Origin: Pseudomonas mendocina
Lineage (GTDB): Bacteria; Pseudomonadota; Gammaproteobacteria; Pseudomonadales; Pseudomonadaceae
Assembly: GCF_003008615.1 (NCBI RefSeq)
Contig: NZ_CP027657.1
Span: 992,001 to 1,056,000, forward strand
Direction of reading: 5' to 3'
Length of the DNA: 64,000 nt
Every line of letters begins with the position of its first letter. The first letter of the stretch is position 1. Below the pieces are notes generated by a model. That model had not been told where the DNA came from, did not search any database, and saw only the letters and a program-made list of their open reading frames with translations. Below, piece after piece: positions 1 through 8,934 of the stretch. A program made the translations under genes and the position numbers.

Positions 1-425
1 AGGCCTGTCGTATCGACCTTGATCGGGGGGTCGCCCAGCGTTCGCAGAAAACCGATGCCGCCAAAAGCCGCATGTTCACCCCAGAACATCAGGTCGACGG
101 TATCGAGCACGCCATAGGTATCGAGATAGCCCTGATAGTGACGCATCTCGGCGCGGTTCTGCGATTCGCGAGCAATGCTCAGTACGCCAACGCTGTCGTG
201 TCGCGCCAGCATGCGGCTGACGCACATCGGGTCGAACGGCTGCATGCCACGACGGTACTGTTCGAGAAATCCGGGAGGCACATCCAGCGTCTCGAGCACC
301 TGCATCTCCTGGCGCCGGCGATCCACCCAATAGAACAGGGCGCCACTGACGCCAAGAAAATCGCGACTGAAGTGCATGGCCTCCCTGACCAGTAGATCAC
401 CCTTGGCCGTTTGCATCGTACTCAT
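1..425 (-). CDS. LuxR-like transcriptional regulator, N-terminal part (runs off the window)
   Basis: The minus strand is open from an ATG at 423-425 to the left edge (about 141 codons), so the C-terminal half is missing. The visible part begins MSTMQTAKGD and has the look of the N-terminal sensory domain of Pseudomonas LuxR-type regulators, with a FYWVD stretch and an EQYRRGMQPFDPMC stretch about residues 30-75. The DNA-binding HTH would lie outside the window, so the family call is inferred from resemblance and position. It is divergent from the oxygenase/Rid/permease genes that start at 689 and is the natural candidate to control them. Confidence 0.6.
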   Translation of the reverse strand, partial: MSTMQTAKGDLLVREAMHFSRDFLGVSGALFYWVDRRRQEMQVLETLDVPPGFLEQYRRGMQPFDPMCVSRMLARHDSVGVLSIARESQNRAEMRHYQGYLDTYGVLDTVDLMFWGEHAAFGGIGFLRTLGDPPIKVDTTG

Positions 426-604
426 GACAGGCACTCTCGGGATTGTTGAACACAGGCGTGGATGCCATGCCTCTGCAAGCAATCGACATGCCGCGTCCGA
501 AAGGTGCTCCAGAAGCCTGTGAAGCAGCCTGCAAGCACCACAACAGAGCTTCGCCACGGCAATTGCACCAAGAGCGTGAAAAACACCGAAATCGCGAAAT
601 TTTG

Positions 605-620
605 TCCATCTTCGGATGGA
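605..620. promoter_or_regulatory. Small inverted repeat in the divergent intergenic region
   Basis: TCCATC-TTCG-GATGGA is a perfect 6-bp-arm inverted repeat 69 bp before the oxygenase start, in the 263-bp gap between the divergent LuxR-like gene and the oxygenase. It could be an operator, but short repeats of this size also occur by chance. Confidence 0.25.
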
Positions 621-688
621 TTGTTGCGTTTTCACGGGCTGCCTACTCTCGCCTCGACCTGTTAGCCACGACCGTCGAGGTAACCCTG

Positions 689-1582
689 ATGACACTCAAC
701 CGCCTGCCCACTACCGCCACCGCCGAGCAGATCAGCCAGTCACTGCGCGAGCACGGCTACGTGATCGTCGACGAGCTGGCCAGCGCCGAGCAGATGGATC
801 GCATTGCCGCCGAAATGGCGCCCTATATCCAGGACACTGCTTACGGCAAGGACAACTTCATCGGCCATCAGACCAAGCGCACCGGCTCGCTCATCGCTCG
901 TTCACCGGCGGCCCGCGAGCTGGTCATGCACCCTTCCGTGCTGGGCGCCACCGAACTGTTCCTGGCACATGCCTCGACCTTCCAGCTGCACCTGACGCAG
1001 ATCATCAGCGTCTTCCCCGGATCGCCCGCGCAAATGCTGCACCAGGACGAACTGGCCTGGGACTTCTTCCCCTTCCCTGACGACTATCAGGTGCAATGCA
1101 ACCTGCTCTGGGCCATGACCGACTACACCGAGGAAAACGGTGCCACTCGCATCGTCCCCGGCAGCCAGTTCGTCGGACGCAAGCAGAAATACACTGAGGA
1201 GCAGAGCATTGCGGCCGTGATGAAACGCGGCTCGGCCCTGTTCTACACCGGCAAGATCTATCACGGCGCTGGCAGCAACCGCTCCGACGCCATCCGCCAG
1301 GCCATCAACATCACCTATGCCGTGGGCTGGGTACGTCAGGAGGAAAACCAGTACCTGTCCTGTCCGCGCGAAATCGCCCAGACCCTGCCCGATGACCTGC
1401 TCAAGGTCATGGGCTACCAGTACGGCTGCTTCGCCCTTGGCTACACCCGCGACTTCGAGGATCCGCTGACCGCCCTGCGTGACGACGTCGCTCCCGTGGC
1501 CATGAGCATCGAACTGGTCGATGCGCAGCGCGCGGACAACGGCGGCAGCTTCCGCCATAACCTGCAAAGCGAAAGCGCCTGA
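689..1582 (+). CDS. Phytanoyl-CoA dioxygenase (PhyH) family Fe(II)/2-oxoglutarate oxygenase
   Basis: A 297-residue PhyH-family protein. These enzymes use Fe(II), O2 and 2-oxoglutarate to hydroxylate a substrate. The iron ligands are visible as H118-x-D120 (MLHQDELAWD) and H192 (YHGAGSNRS); R198 or R203 would bind 2-oxoglutarate. The reading frame stays open back to 443, but the extra 82 residues look unlike the family, while the ATG at 689 gives the normal PhyH N-terminus with an AGG about 10 nt upstream. It is followed after 12 nt by a Rid protein and then an APC permease, suggesting a role in breaking down an imported amino compound. EctD (ectoine hydroxylase) belongs to the same superfamily, but there are no ectoine genes here and the EctD signature is not obvious. 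The substrate is unknown. Confidence 0.85.
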   Translation: MTLNRLPTTATAEQISQSLREHGYVIVDELASAEQMDRIAAEMAPYIQDTAYGKDNFIGHQTKRTGSLIARSPAARELVMHPSVLGATELFLAHASTFQLHLTQIISVFPGSPAQMLHQDELAWDFFPFPDDYQVQCNLLWAMTDYTEENGATRIVPGSQFVGRKQKYTEEQSIAAVMKRGSALFYTGKIYHGAGSNRSDAIRQAINITYAVGWVRQEENQYLSCPREIAQTLPDDLLKVMGYQYGCFALGYTRDFEDPLTALRDDVAPVAMSIELVDAQRADNGGSFRHNLQSESA

Positions 1583-1594
1583 GGAGAGCACGCC

Positions 1595-2008
1595 ATGATC
1601 ACGCGTAACACACCCGAGATCGGCTACCTGGGCCAGGACGTCTTCGAGGCCTTTGCCTTCCACCAGTCGGTACGGGCCGGCGATACGCTCTACCTGTCCG
1701 GCATCGCCCCCCTGCGTGGCAACCTAGAAAGCCTGGAACTGGTAGGTGAAGGCGACATCGGCGCGCAACTGGACTTCGTGCTGGACATTCTCGACCGCTG
1801 CCTGCAGGCAGAAGGCCTGGAACGCCGCCATCTGGTGACCTGGACGTTCTACACCACCGATATCCAGGCGCTCTCGGCGGTCATCCCCGCCCGTCTCGGG
1901 CCCTGGGTCGGTGCGCATCGCCCCAGCAGCACGACCCTGGAAATTCAGGGAATGATCCACCCCGCCCAACAGCTCGAGGTCACCGCAATCGCCATGGCCA
2001 CGCCTTGA
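1595..2008 (+). CDS. RidA/YjgF/YER057c/UK114 (Rid) family protein lacking the catalytic arginine
   Basis: A 137-residue Rid protein. Classical RidA hydrolyses reactive enamine/imine intermediates and needs an arginine in a motif of the type P-A-R-(T/S). At the aligned place this protein has P110-S-S112-T-T-L-E, so the arginine is replaced by serine, as in the Rid4-Rid7 subfamilies, which lack the standard deaminase activity. It sits 12 nt after the PhyH oxygenase and before an APC permease; Rid paralogues of this kind are often found in catabolic operons for amino or N-heterocyclic compounds. Family membership is secure; activity is not. Confidence 0.88.
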   Translation: MITRNTPEIGYLGQDVFEAFAFHQSVRAGDTLYLSGIAPLRGNLESLELVGEGDIGAQLDFVLDILDRCLQAEGLERRHLVTWTFYTTDIQALSAVIPARLGPWVGAHRPSSTTLEIQGMIHPAQQLEVTAIAMATP

Positions 2009-2106
2009 GCCGTGACCCCTTGCGTGCCGCGCCACTGGCGCGAACCTCTCCCGCCCACGCGCGCCCTGCCGCGGGGACAACAGAACAGACAACGGGACTA
2101 GCAAGC

Positions 2107-3555
2107 ATGAATGACTCGACCGTTGCGCAGAGCGCAGCGAAACCCCATGCCCTCAGTGGCAACCTGGGCATCGTGCCCATCGTCATGATGGTCGTTGCCA
2201 CCGCCGCCCCACTGACCGTGATGGTGGCCAACACACCGCTGATGATCGGCCTGGGAAACGGTGCCGCCGCACCTTTCGACGCCCTCGCCGCGATGCTGAT
2301 CATGTTCATGTTCGCCGTCGGCTTCGTCGCCCTGTCACGCCATATCGGCAATGCCGGGGCCTTCTATGCCTGCATCCAGAAAGGCCTGGGCCGCGTGGTC
2401 GGCCTCGGTGCGGCGACCCTGGCGATGATTTCCTACTCGCTGTTCATGCTCGCCATCGGCACCTACGTCGGCTACGCCTCGAGCGAACTGCTCGACAGCC
2501 TGTTCGGCATTGCGCCTCCCTGGTGGCAACTGACCCTGGCTGCGATCGTCGTGATCGGTGTACTGGGCTATCGGCGTATCGAAATGAGCTCGAAGTTTCT
2601 CGGTGTCGCCCTGATCCTGGAAATCGCCGTGGTACTGGTGATCGACCTACTGGTCGTGGCCGACAAGGGCATAGCCGGCCTACCGCTGGAGTCCTTCCAG
2701 CCCGAACACATTCTCTCCGGCTCGCCGGGGCTGGGGATTCTGTTCGCGATCTATTCGTTCATCGGTTTCGAATCCACGGTGATCTACCGCGAGGAGGCAC
2801 GAAACCCGGAGCGCACCATTCCCATCGCCACCTACACCGCCGTGTTCAGTGTCGGCATCTTCTATGTTCTGTCGATGTGGTGCGCAGTCGCCGGTATCGG
2901 TGTCGAACAGATCGTCGCCTTCGCCAACGAACACCCCGGCGACATGTACCTGCTCCTGGCCGAACAGCACCTCGGCAAAGCCTTCAGCGATGTAATCCAG
3001 GTGCTGCTGATCACCAGCCTGTTCGCCTGCATGCTGTCGCTGCACAACATCGTCGTTCGCTACCAGTACATTCTTGGCAAGTACTCGGTACTTCCGGCGC
3101 GCTGCTCACGCATCCACGAACAACACGGCTCGCCCTACATCGCCTCGCTGCTGCAGAGCGCCTTTGCCTTGGTCGGCATCCTGCTGCTGACCCTGGCCGG
3201 CCTCGATCCGGTCACGCAGATCTACGCCTGGGGCGCCACCGCCGGTACCATCGGTTACATGGTGATTCTCGCCCTGACCAGCCTGGCCGTTCTGGTCTAC
3301 TTCAAGCGCAGTGGCAGCGATACCCGCCTGTGGCATACACGCATCGCCCCGCTGGGCGGCCTGATCGGCATCCTCGCCTGTCTGGCCATTGCTATCGCCA
3401 ACCTGCCCATGCTGATCGGTGGCGACGATGCCGACGATATCGCCAAGCTCATGGGCCTGGGTGTCGCCTGCGCTTTTGCACTTGGCAGCATCTCGGCCCT
3501 GCTTCTGAAGGGGCGCGCCCCTGAGCGCTACCTGGCGCTACGCGAACTGGCCTGA
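2107..3555 (+). CDS. APC-superfamily amino acid permease
   Basis: A 482-residue polytopic membrane protein with the APC pattern: an N-terminal segment (GNLGIVPIVMMVVATAAPL) resembling the substrate-binding TM1, an SFIGFESTVIYREEARNPERTIP loop typical of the family, and about 12-14 hydrophobic segments in all. The open frame starts at 2005, but the ATG at 2107 gives the usual short polar N-terminus and avoids overlap with the Rid gene. It closes the oxygenase-Rid-permease set and presumably imports the compound they process. Substrate cannot be assigned. Confidence 0.88.
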   Translation: MNDSTVAQSAAKPHALSGNLGIVPIVMMVVATAAPLTVMVANTPLMIGLGNGAAAPFDALAAMLIMFMFAVGFVALSRHIGNAGAFYACIQKGLGRVVGLGAATLAMISYSLFMLAIGTYVGYASSELLDSLFGIAPPWWQLTLAAIVVIGVLGYRRIEMSSKFLGVALILEIAVVLVIDLLVVADKGIAGLPLESFQPEHILSGSPGLGILFAIYSFIGFESTVIYREEARNPERTIPIATYTAVFSVGIFYVLSMWCAVAGIGVEQIVAFANEHPGDMYLLLAEQHLGKAFSDVIQVLLITSLFACMLSLHNIVVRYQYILGKYSVLPARCSRIHEQHGSPYIASLLQSAFALVGILLLTLAGLDPVTQIYAWGATAGTIGYMVILALTSLAVLVYFKRSGSDTRLWHTRIAPLGGLIGILACLAIAIANLPMLIGGDDADDIAKLMGLGVACAFALGSISALLLKGRAPERYLALRELA

Positions 3556-3564
3556 GAACCTGAC

Positions 3565-3586
3565 GGGCTTGTCATCCGACAAGCCC
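3565..3586 (+). terminator. Hairpin after the APC permease gene
   Basis: GGGCTTGTC-ATCC-GACAAGCCC is a perfect 9-bp stem with a 4-nt loop starting 10 nt after the permease stop codon. No T tract follows, so it is either a weak terminator or an mRNA-protecting hairpin. It would sit just before an alternative ATG at 3592 and makes that start unlikely for the next gene. Confidence 0.5.
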
Positions 3587-3654
3587 GGCTCATGGCACAA
3601 CCGGTTTGCAGACGGTATTCTCCGGATTCTTCTGCACAGCCGGATACCGCCCAA

Positions 3655-3951
3655 ATGGATGTGAGCAAGACCAAGACCAGCTTCTACCGCCGTCTCTACG
3701 TTGCCTGGCTGATCGACAGCGGCCAGGCCACCAACGTACCGGCACTGATGGAGGCGACCGGTATGCCGCGGCGTACCGCTCAGGACACGCTCACAGCGCT
3801 GGCCGATCTGGACATCGATTGCCCGTTCCAGCAGGCCGATGGCGAGCGCAACAATGCTGGGCACTACCTGATTCGCGACTGGGGCCCGATCGACAGGCAG
3901 TGGATTGCCGCCAACCTGCAGCAGATCAAGACGACGCTCGGCTATCCCTGA
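3655..3951 (+). CDS. Small winged-helix DNA-binding protein
   Basis: A 98-residue protein beginning MDVSKTKTSFYRRLYVAWLID. The segment NVPALMEATGMPRRTAQDTLTALADLDI reads as the recognition part of a winged helix-turn-helix, followed by a short wing and a C-terminal tail. Proteins of this size and type are conserved in Pseudomonas but have no known target. The frame is open to an ATG at 3592; the 3655 start is preferred because the upstream hairpin would block the earlier one and because the first 21 residues look non-native. It lies 31 nt before the SLC13 permease gene and may be cotranscribed with it. Confidence 0.7.
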   Translation: MDVSKTKTSFYRRLYVAWLIDSGQATNVPALMEATGMPRRTAQDTLTALADLDIDCPFQQADGERNNAGHYLIRDWGPIDRQWIAANLQQIKTTLGYP

Positions 3952-3982
3952 GATCCTTGGCCCGGTCTTTCAAGGAGCCCGC

Positions 3983-5812
3983 ATGAACCCCGATCTGCTC
4001 TGGACGCTGGCGCTACTCGCCGGCGCCGTCACCCTCTTCATCATCGGCAAACCACGCATGGATGTGGTGGCCCTGCTGGTGCTGGTCGCCCTGCCGTTGA
4101 GTGGCGTGCTTACCGTGCAGCAGTCGCTGTCCGGTTTCAGCGACCCCAACGTGATACTGATCGCGGCGTTGTTCGTCATCGGCACCGCGCTGGTACGCAC
4201 CGGCATCGCCTACCGACTCGGCGACTGGTTGGTGAAGAAGGCTGGCAGCAGCGAAACCCGGCTGCTGATCCTGCTGATGCTGGCTGCCGCCGGCCTCGGC
4301 TCGGTGATGAGTTCCACCGGCGTCGTGGCGATCTTCATTCCCGTGGTGCTCGGCGTCGCTGCGCGCCTGCGCATTTCTCCCGCACGGCTGATGATGCCGC
4401 TGGCCTTCGCCGGGTTGATCAGCGGCATGCTCACCCTGGTAGCCACCGCGCCCAACCTGGTGATTCATGCCGAGTTGCGTCGCGCCGGCCTGGAGGGCTT
4501 CGGCTTCTTCAGCATGACGCCGGTCGGGCTGGCGATCCTCGTGCTGGGTATCGGCTACATGCTGCTCACCCGCCGCTGGCTGCAGCATGGCGATGCGCAG
4601 GGCAATGCCGCCGCGCCGCGCCTGACCCTCACCGATCTGGCCCAGGCCTACAACCTCGAAGAACGCGAGCGGCGCCTGCGCCTGCAAAGTGGTTCGCCAT
4701 TGGCCAACCAGCCGCTGAACGAGCTGGAGCTGCGCCGTCAGTACGGTATCAACGTGATCGCCGTGGAGCGCCAGGGCAAGTTCCGCACCCTGCTACTGAT
4801 GGCCACCGGCAATACCCAACTGCAGCCCGGCGACGTGCTGCTGGTGGATCTGATCAGCCCGTCCATCGCCCTGCTGGGCATCTACCAGACCCTGGGTCTG
4901 GAGCCCATGCCGCTGCCGCATTCCTATTACAGCGTGCACGCCCATGAGCTGGGCCTTGCCGAAGTAGCGATGCCGCCGGAGTCGCAACTGATCGGCAAGA
5001 CCATTCAGGAACTGGGCTTTCGCAGCCAGCACAAGCTCAACGTGGTTGGCCTGCGTCGCCACGGCCAGGCGCTGGAAGGCGTGCTGGTGGACGAACGCCT
5101 GAAAGCCTCCGATACCCTGTTGGTGGCCGGTGAGTGGAAAGCCATTCGCCGCTTGCAGGGGCTGAGCCGCGATTTCCTGGTGCTCAGCCTGCCAGCCGAA
5201 GTGGATGAAGTGGCACCGGCCGCGCGCAAGGCGCCTTATGCCCTGCTCAGTCTGGCCGTGATGATCGTGCTGATGGTCAGTGGCCTGGTCTCCAACGTGC
5301 TCGCCGCGCTGATCGCTTGCCTGCTGATGGGCGCCTTCCGTTGCATCGACCTGGACAGTGCCTACCGCTCGATCCATTGGCCAACGCTGATTCTCATCGT
5401 CGGCATGCTGCCCTTCGCCCAGGCTCTGCAGCAGACTGGCGGCATCGATCTGGCCGTGCATGGCCTGGTCGCCCTGCTCGGCGATGCCGGCCCTTACGCC
5501 ATTCTCGCCAGCCTGTTCGCCGCCACCGCGCTGATCGGCCTGTTCATTTCCAATACGGCGACTGCCGTGCTGATGGGGCCGGTAGCCATCGCCACGGCGC
5601 AGACGCTGGGCGTGTCGCCCTACCCCTTTGCCTTGACGGTTGCACTGGCGGCCTCGGCAGCGTTCATGACGCCGATTTCCTCACCGGTGAACACCCTGGT
5701 GCTGGGGCCAGGCCAGTACCACTTTGGCGATTTCGTGCGAGTTGGCGTGCCCTTCACCATTCTGGTGATGATCGTCAGCGTGCTGCTGGTGCCGCTGATT
5801 TTCCCACTCTGA
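3983..5812 (+). CDS. SLC13 (DASS) family permease with two central RCK-C/TrkA-C domains
   Basis: A 609-residue inner-membrane transporter with a split layout: N-terminal hydrophobic block (residues 1-200), a soluble central block (about 215-410) containing two TrkA-C-like units, each with a GDVLLV or SDTLLVAG type ending, and a C-terminal hydrophobic block. SNTATAVLMGP and TPISSPVNTLVLGPG near the end match the conserved substrate/sodium motifs of the SLC13 family, which moves sulfate, dicarboxylates or related anions. A clear ribosome site (CAAGGAG, 3971-3977) lies 5 nt before the ATG at 3983, so the longer open frame from 3905 is not the start. Substrate unknown; sulfate-type anions are plausible. 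Confidence 0.88.
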   Translation: MNPDLLWTLALLAGAVTLFIIGKPRMDVVALLVLVALPLSGVLTVQQSLSGFSDPNVILIAALFVIGTALVRTGIAYRLGDWLVKKAGSSETRLLILLMLAAAGLGSVMSSTGVVAIFIPVVLGVAARLRISPARLMMPLAFAGLISGMLTLVATAPNLVIHAELRRAGLEGFGFFSMTPVGLAILVLGIGYMLLTRRWLQHGDAQGNAAAPRLTLTDLAQAYNLEERERRLRLQSGSPLANQPLNELELRRQYGINVIAVERQGKFRTLLLMATGNTQLQPGDVLLVDLISPSIALLGIYQTLGLEPMPLPHSYYSVHAHELGLAEVAMPPESQLIGKTIQELGFRSQHKLNVVGLRRHGQALEGVLVDERLKASDTLLVAGEWKAIRRLQGLSRDFLVLSLPAEVDEVAPAARKAPYALLSLAVMIVLMVSGLVSNVLAALIACLLMGAFRCIDLDSAYRSIHWPTLILIVGMLPFAQALQQTGGIDLAVHGLVALLGDAGPYAILASLFAATALIGLFISNTATAVLMGPVAIATAQTLGVSPYPFALTVALAASAAFMTPISSPVNTLVLGPGQYHFGDFVRVGVPFTILVMIVSVLLVPLIFPL

Positions 5813-5818
5813 ACAGGC

Positions 5819-6289
5819 TCAGGCTGCGCCGCGAAAGAAGCGGCGCCCGGCGCGGCGCAACCAGCCGCCCTCGGAAACGTCGGCGCTCAGCCGGCGCAGG
5901 TTCTGATTGACCGCCTCGACGTAATTGCGGTCGTCGCTGCGGATATGGCTGAACAACCAGCGTCCCAGCATGCCCTTGAGCTCATCGGCAATGTCCTCAC
6001 CACGATTGAAGCGCTCGCGGTAATCCTCCACACGCTTGATGAACAACGCGTGCACCCGCTTGTGCGCCTTGGTGAAGATGTAACCTGCCTCTTCGATCAT
6101 CGCCTCCTCGAAGGCGAAGTGCGAGACGGTGTAGTCGATCAGTTCGTCGATCACCTCCCCAGCCTGCTCCTGGCTGGCAGCACGCTGAGCGGCATCCAGC
6201 TGATTGATCATCGCGACGATGCGCTTGTGCTGATCATCGATGACCCTGATGCCGGTATCGAGGTCGTCGCTCCAGTCCAGGTATGCCAT
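5819..6289 (-). CDS. Bacteriohemerythrin
   Basis: A 156-residue cytoplasmic hemerythrin-like protein with a di-iron site that binds O2. All expected ligands are visible: H21 (DDQH), H57 and E61 (HFAFEE), H76 and H80 (HKRVH), H115 and D120 (HIRSDD). About 20 residues beyond the four-helix domain end in a basic tail (RRAGRRFFRGAA). It is a single-domain type, not fused to a signalling module. It converges on the SLC13 gene, whose stop is 6 nt away, and is divergent from rlmF. Oxygen storage or delivery is the usual proposal for this family. Confidence 0.93.
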   Translation of the reverse strand: MAYLDWSDDLDTGIRVIDDQHKRIVAMINQLDAAQRAASQEQAGEVIDELIDYTVSHFAFEEAMIEEAGYIFTKAHKRVHALFIKRVEDYRERFNRGEDIADELKGMLGRWLFSHIRSDDRNYVEAVNQNLRRLSADVSEGGWLRRAGRRFFRGAA

Positions 6290-6499
6290 GATGCCTCCTT
6301 GCTGCTGATCGATGGGGCGCGCAGTCTACGAGCACAGGCGAGCGAACCCCATTGACCTGGATCAACACAAGGCCCCCTGATTTATGGCCACTGGCCAGGT
6401 TTCGCTAAGCGCCACACAGATCGTTCCCGCGTTGGTGTGGGTTACGGTCTGCAAGCAAAGCGTGGGAAAATCCCGCGTCCGACTCCGCAGATCCCCACC

Positions 6500-7501
6500 A
6501 TGCCCCAGCCGCCAAAACGTCCACGCAAGCCAGCGCCTGCTGCCGTAAAAACAGCACCGAACAAAGGCGAGCTGCATCCGCGTAATCGTCATCAGGGGCG
6601 CTACGACTTCCCCGCGCTGATCAAGGTCAGCCCCGAGCTGGGACACTTCGTCATCACCAACCCGTACGGCAAACCCAGCATCGACTTCGCCAACCCGGCC
6701 GCGGTCAAGGTGTTCAATCGCGCGCTGCTGCGTCAGTACTACGGTATCGAGCACTGGGATATTCCTGAAGGCTATCTGTGCCCGCCAATCCCCGGCCGTG
6801 CCGATTACCTGCACAACCTCGCCGACCTGCTGGCGACCGATAATGACGGGCAGACTCCCCGTGGCGAGAACCTGCGCGCGCTGGATATCGGCGTCGGCGC
6901 CAACTGCATCTATCCGCTGATTGGTTGCTGCGAATACGGCTGGCATTTCGTCGGTGCGGACATCGCCGCCGAGGCACTGGCCTCGGCCCGCGCCATCGTG
7001 CAGAACAACGCGCAGTTGGCGGGCGCGATCGAGCTGCGCCAACAGGCCAATGCCGAGCACATCTTCCTCGGCCTGCTGCAAAGTGATGAGCGCTTCGACC
7101 TGAGCCTGTGCAATCCGCCCTTTCACACCTCTGCCGCCGAGGCCAGCAGCGGCAGCACGCGCAAATGGCGCAACCCCGGCAAGCTCGACCCCAAGCGCAA
7201 GCTACCGGTACTCAACTTTGGCGGCCAGGCGGCCGAACTCTGGTGCCCGGGGGGTGAGGCAGAATTTCTCAAGCGCATGGCCAGCGAAAGCGCGCAGGTG
7301 GCTGATCAGGTGTTGTGGTTCAGCAGCCTGGTGTCCAAGAGCAGCAATGTGCAACTGCTGCAAGGCTGGCTGGCCAAGGCCGGTGCTGTCGAGGTGAGGA
7401 TTCTCGGCATGTCTCAGGGACAGAAGCAGAGCCGCCTGGTGGCCTGGACGTTCAAGGATGCGCAGCAGCGTAGTGCCTGGCGCGACAACCGTTGGCGCTG
7501 A
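6500..7501 (+). CDS. rlmF: 23S rRNA (adenine(1618)-N(6))-methyltransferase RlmF
   Basis: A 333-residue SAM-dependent methyltransferase that modifies A1618 of 23S rRNA. Visible marks are [17 protein letters not shown] near the N-terminus, the SAM-binding motif [13 protein letters not shown] (128-140) and the amino-methylase motif NPPFH (205-209). A basic, proline-rich N-terminal tail ([12 protein letters not shown]) precedes the domain, as is common in RlmF. The frame is open from 6437, but the ATG at 6500 gives the family N-terminus. Confidence 0.93.
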   Translation: MPQPPKRPRKPAPAAVKTAPNKGELHPRNRHQGRYDFPALIKVSPELGHFVITNPYGKPSIDFANPAAVKVFNRALLRQYYGIEHWDIPEGYLCPPIPGRADYLHNLADLLATDNDGQTPRGENLRALDIGVGANCIYPLIGCCEYGWHFVGADIAAEALASARAIVQNNAQLAGAIELRQQANAEHIFLGLLQSDERFDLSLCNPPFHTSAAEASSGSTRKWRNPGKLDPKRKLPVLNFGGQAAELWCPGGEAEFLKRMASESAQVADQVLWFSSLVSKSSNVQLLQGWLAKAGAVEVRILGMSQGQKQSRLVAWTFKDAQQRSAWRDNRWR

Positions 7502-7594
7502 GGCAGTCCGCAACGATCTCGTAACCGGTAGCAACGGCGGACTGTTCGCTGGCGCTCCTGAGTCCACCCTACGCTCTGAGTCCGCCCTCAGCCG

Positions 7595-8839
7595 TTACCA
7601 GGGCAACCAGCCGCCCAGACCAAGCCAAAGCCCCGCCACCGTCATACTCAACAACGTTACCGGCACACCGCTGCGCGCATAGTCGACGAAACCAAGGCTG
7701 ACACCCTGGCGCTTCGCGCCTTCGGCAACGATCAGGTTGACCACGCTGCCGATCAGCAGCAGGTTGCCGGCCAGGGTCGACATCACCGCCAGGCCGATCA
7801 GTACCGAGTGGGACAGCTCCGGCATTAGCCCCAGCAGCAACACCACGAACGGTACGTTGCCGATCAGGTTGCCCGCCACCAGCGACGAGGCCGCCAGCGA
7901 CCACACGCCCTGCGGCAGCAAACCATGCTCGGCCAGCCAGGCGGCGCCTTGCGCCAGCTGCGGCAATTGCAGCGCCGCACCGCTGACCAGGAACAGGCCG
8001 ACGAACAACAGCAGCAGGTTCCAATCCACCTTGTTCACGTAGTCGCGACTGTCCACCCGGCGCGACACCATCACCAGCACCGCCACCAGCAATGCCGACA
8101 ACTCGCGCGGCAAGGCCGTGGCGAACAATGCCAGCAAGGCCAGGCTGGCCAACAATGGTTTGAGGTAGCTGTGTGCGCCGTAGATGTGCTCGACTGGGGT
8201 GTCCTCCACGGCCAATGGCCTGGCCTCGCCCCAGTGGCGGTGCCATTGCAGCCAGATCACCGCATAGACGATGGCCATGGCCACCAGCGCGGGCGGCCCG
8301 GCCACGGCGACATAGCCCCAGAAATCCAGGCCCCCGGCCTGACCGATGAGAATGTTCTGCGGGTTGCCGATCAGGCTGGCAGCGGAGCCGGCATTACACG
8401 ACAGCGCCAGCGCCAGCAGGAACGGCCGCGGCTCCAGCCCACGCAGATGTAGGCTGCGGCAGAGCAGCGGGGTCAGGGCGAAGGCGACGATATCGTTGAC
8501 CAGAATGGCCGAGAGAAAACCGCCCAGCATCACCACACCCGCCAACAGCACCGCGGGCCGCTCGGCGTGCTCGGTCAGGTAGCGATTGAGCCAGGCGTAT
8601 ACACCAGAGAAGTCGAACTGCGCGGAAACCAGCATCAACGCCAGCAGCAGCAACAACGCCCCTGGGTCGAGATGATGCGCCGCGTCATTCATGCTCAGCG
8701 CGCCGCTGACCAGCAGCACGACAGCCGCGAAGCAGGCGATCCAGCTGCGGTCGATGCGCAGCCCGCGAATGCCACCGGCCGCCATGCCCACATAGGTCAG
8801 GACGAATAAACCAATGGTCAACCAGGCAGCGAAGGTCAT
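7595..8839 (-). CDS. SLC13/ArsB-NhaD type ion permease
   Basis: A 414-residue membrane protein with about 10-12 hydrophobic segments. Family marks are LSAILVNDIVAFALTPLL (about residues 108-125) and CNAGSAASLIGNPQNILIG (about 148-166) in the first half, with the related NLIGNVPFVVLLLG and GNLLLIGSVVNLIVAEGAK in the second half, the inverted-repeat plan of the ion-transporter superfamily. No RCK domains, unlike the SLC13 gene at 3983. It stands alone between rlmF and a periplasmic binding protein; no arsenic genes are nearby, so an anion other than arsenite is likely. Confidence 0.85.
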   Translation of the reverse strand: MTFAAWLTIGLFVLTYVGMAAGGIRGLRIDRSWIACFAAVVLLVSGALSMNDAAHHLDPGALLLLLALMLVSAQFDFSGVYAWLNRYLTEHAERPAVLLAGVVMLGGFLSAILVNDIVAFALTPLLCRSLHLRGLEPRPFLLALALSCNAGSAASLIGNPQNILIGQAGGLDFWGYVAVAGPPALVAMAIVYAVIWLQWHRHWGEARPLAVEDTPVEHIYGAHSYLKPLLASLALLALFATALPRELSALLVAVLVMVSRRVDSRDYVNKVDWNLLLLFVGLFLVSGAALQLPQLAQGAAWLAEHGLLPQGVWSLAASSLVAGNLIGNVPFVVLLLGLMPELSHSVLIGLAVMSTLAGNLLLIGSVVNLIVAEGAKRQGVSLGFVDYARSGVPVTLLSMTVAGLWLGLGGWLPW

Positions 8840-8934
8840 GCGGTATCCACCCGAACGGATGTACGAAAGAAGCAGCGGACTCTAGCGATGCGAATGCATG
8901 ACGGGAATAGCGCGCTGCATATTTTTATCGTCAC

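Noticed and set aside
443..688. Coding extension of the PhyH oxygenase upstream of 689
   Set aside because: The frame is open but the extra 82 residues do not resemble the family, and the ATG at 689 gives the normal N-terminus.
7502..7594. Intrinsic terminator between rlmF and the permease gene
   Set aside because: Only weak repeats are visible and no T tract; not enough to call.
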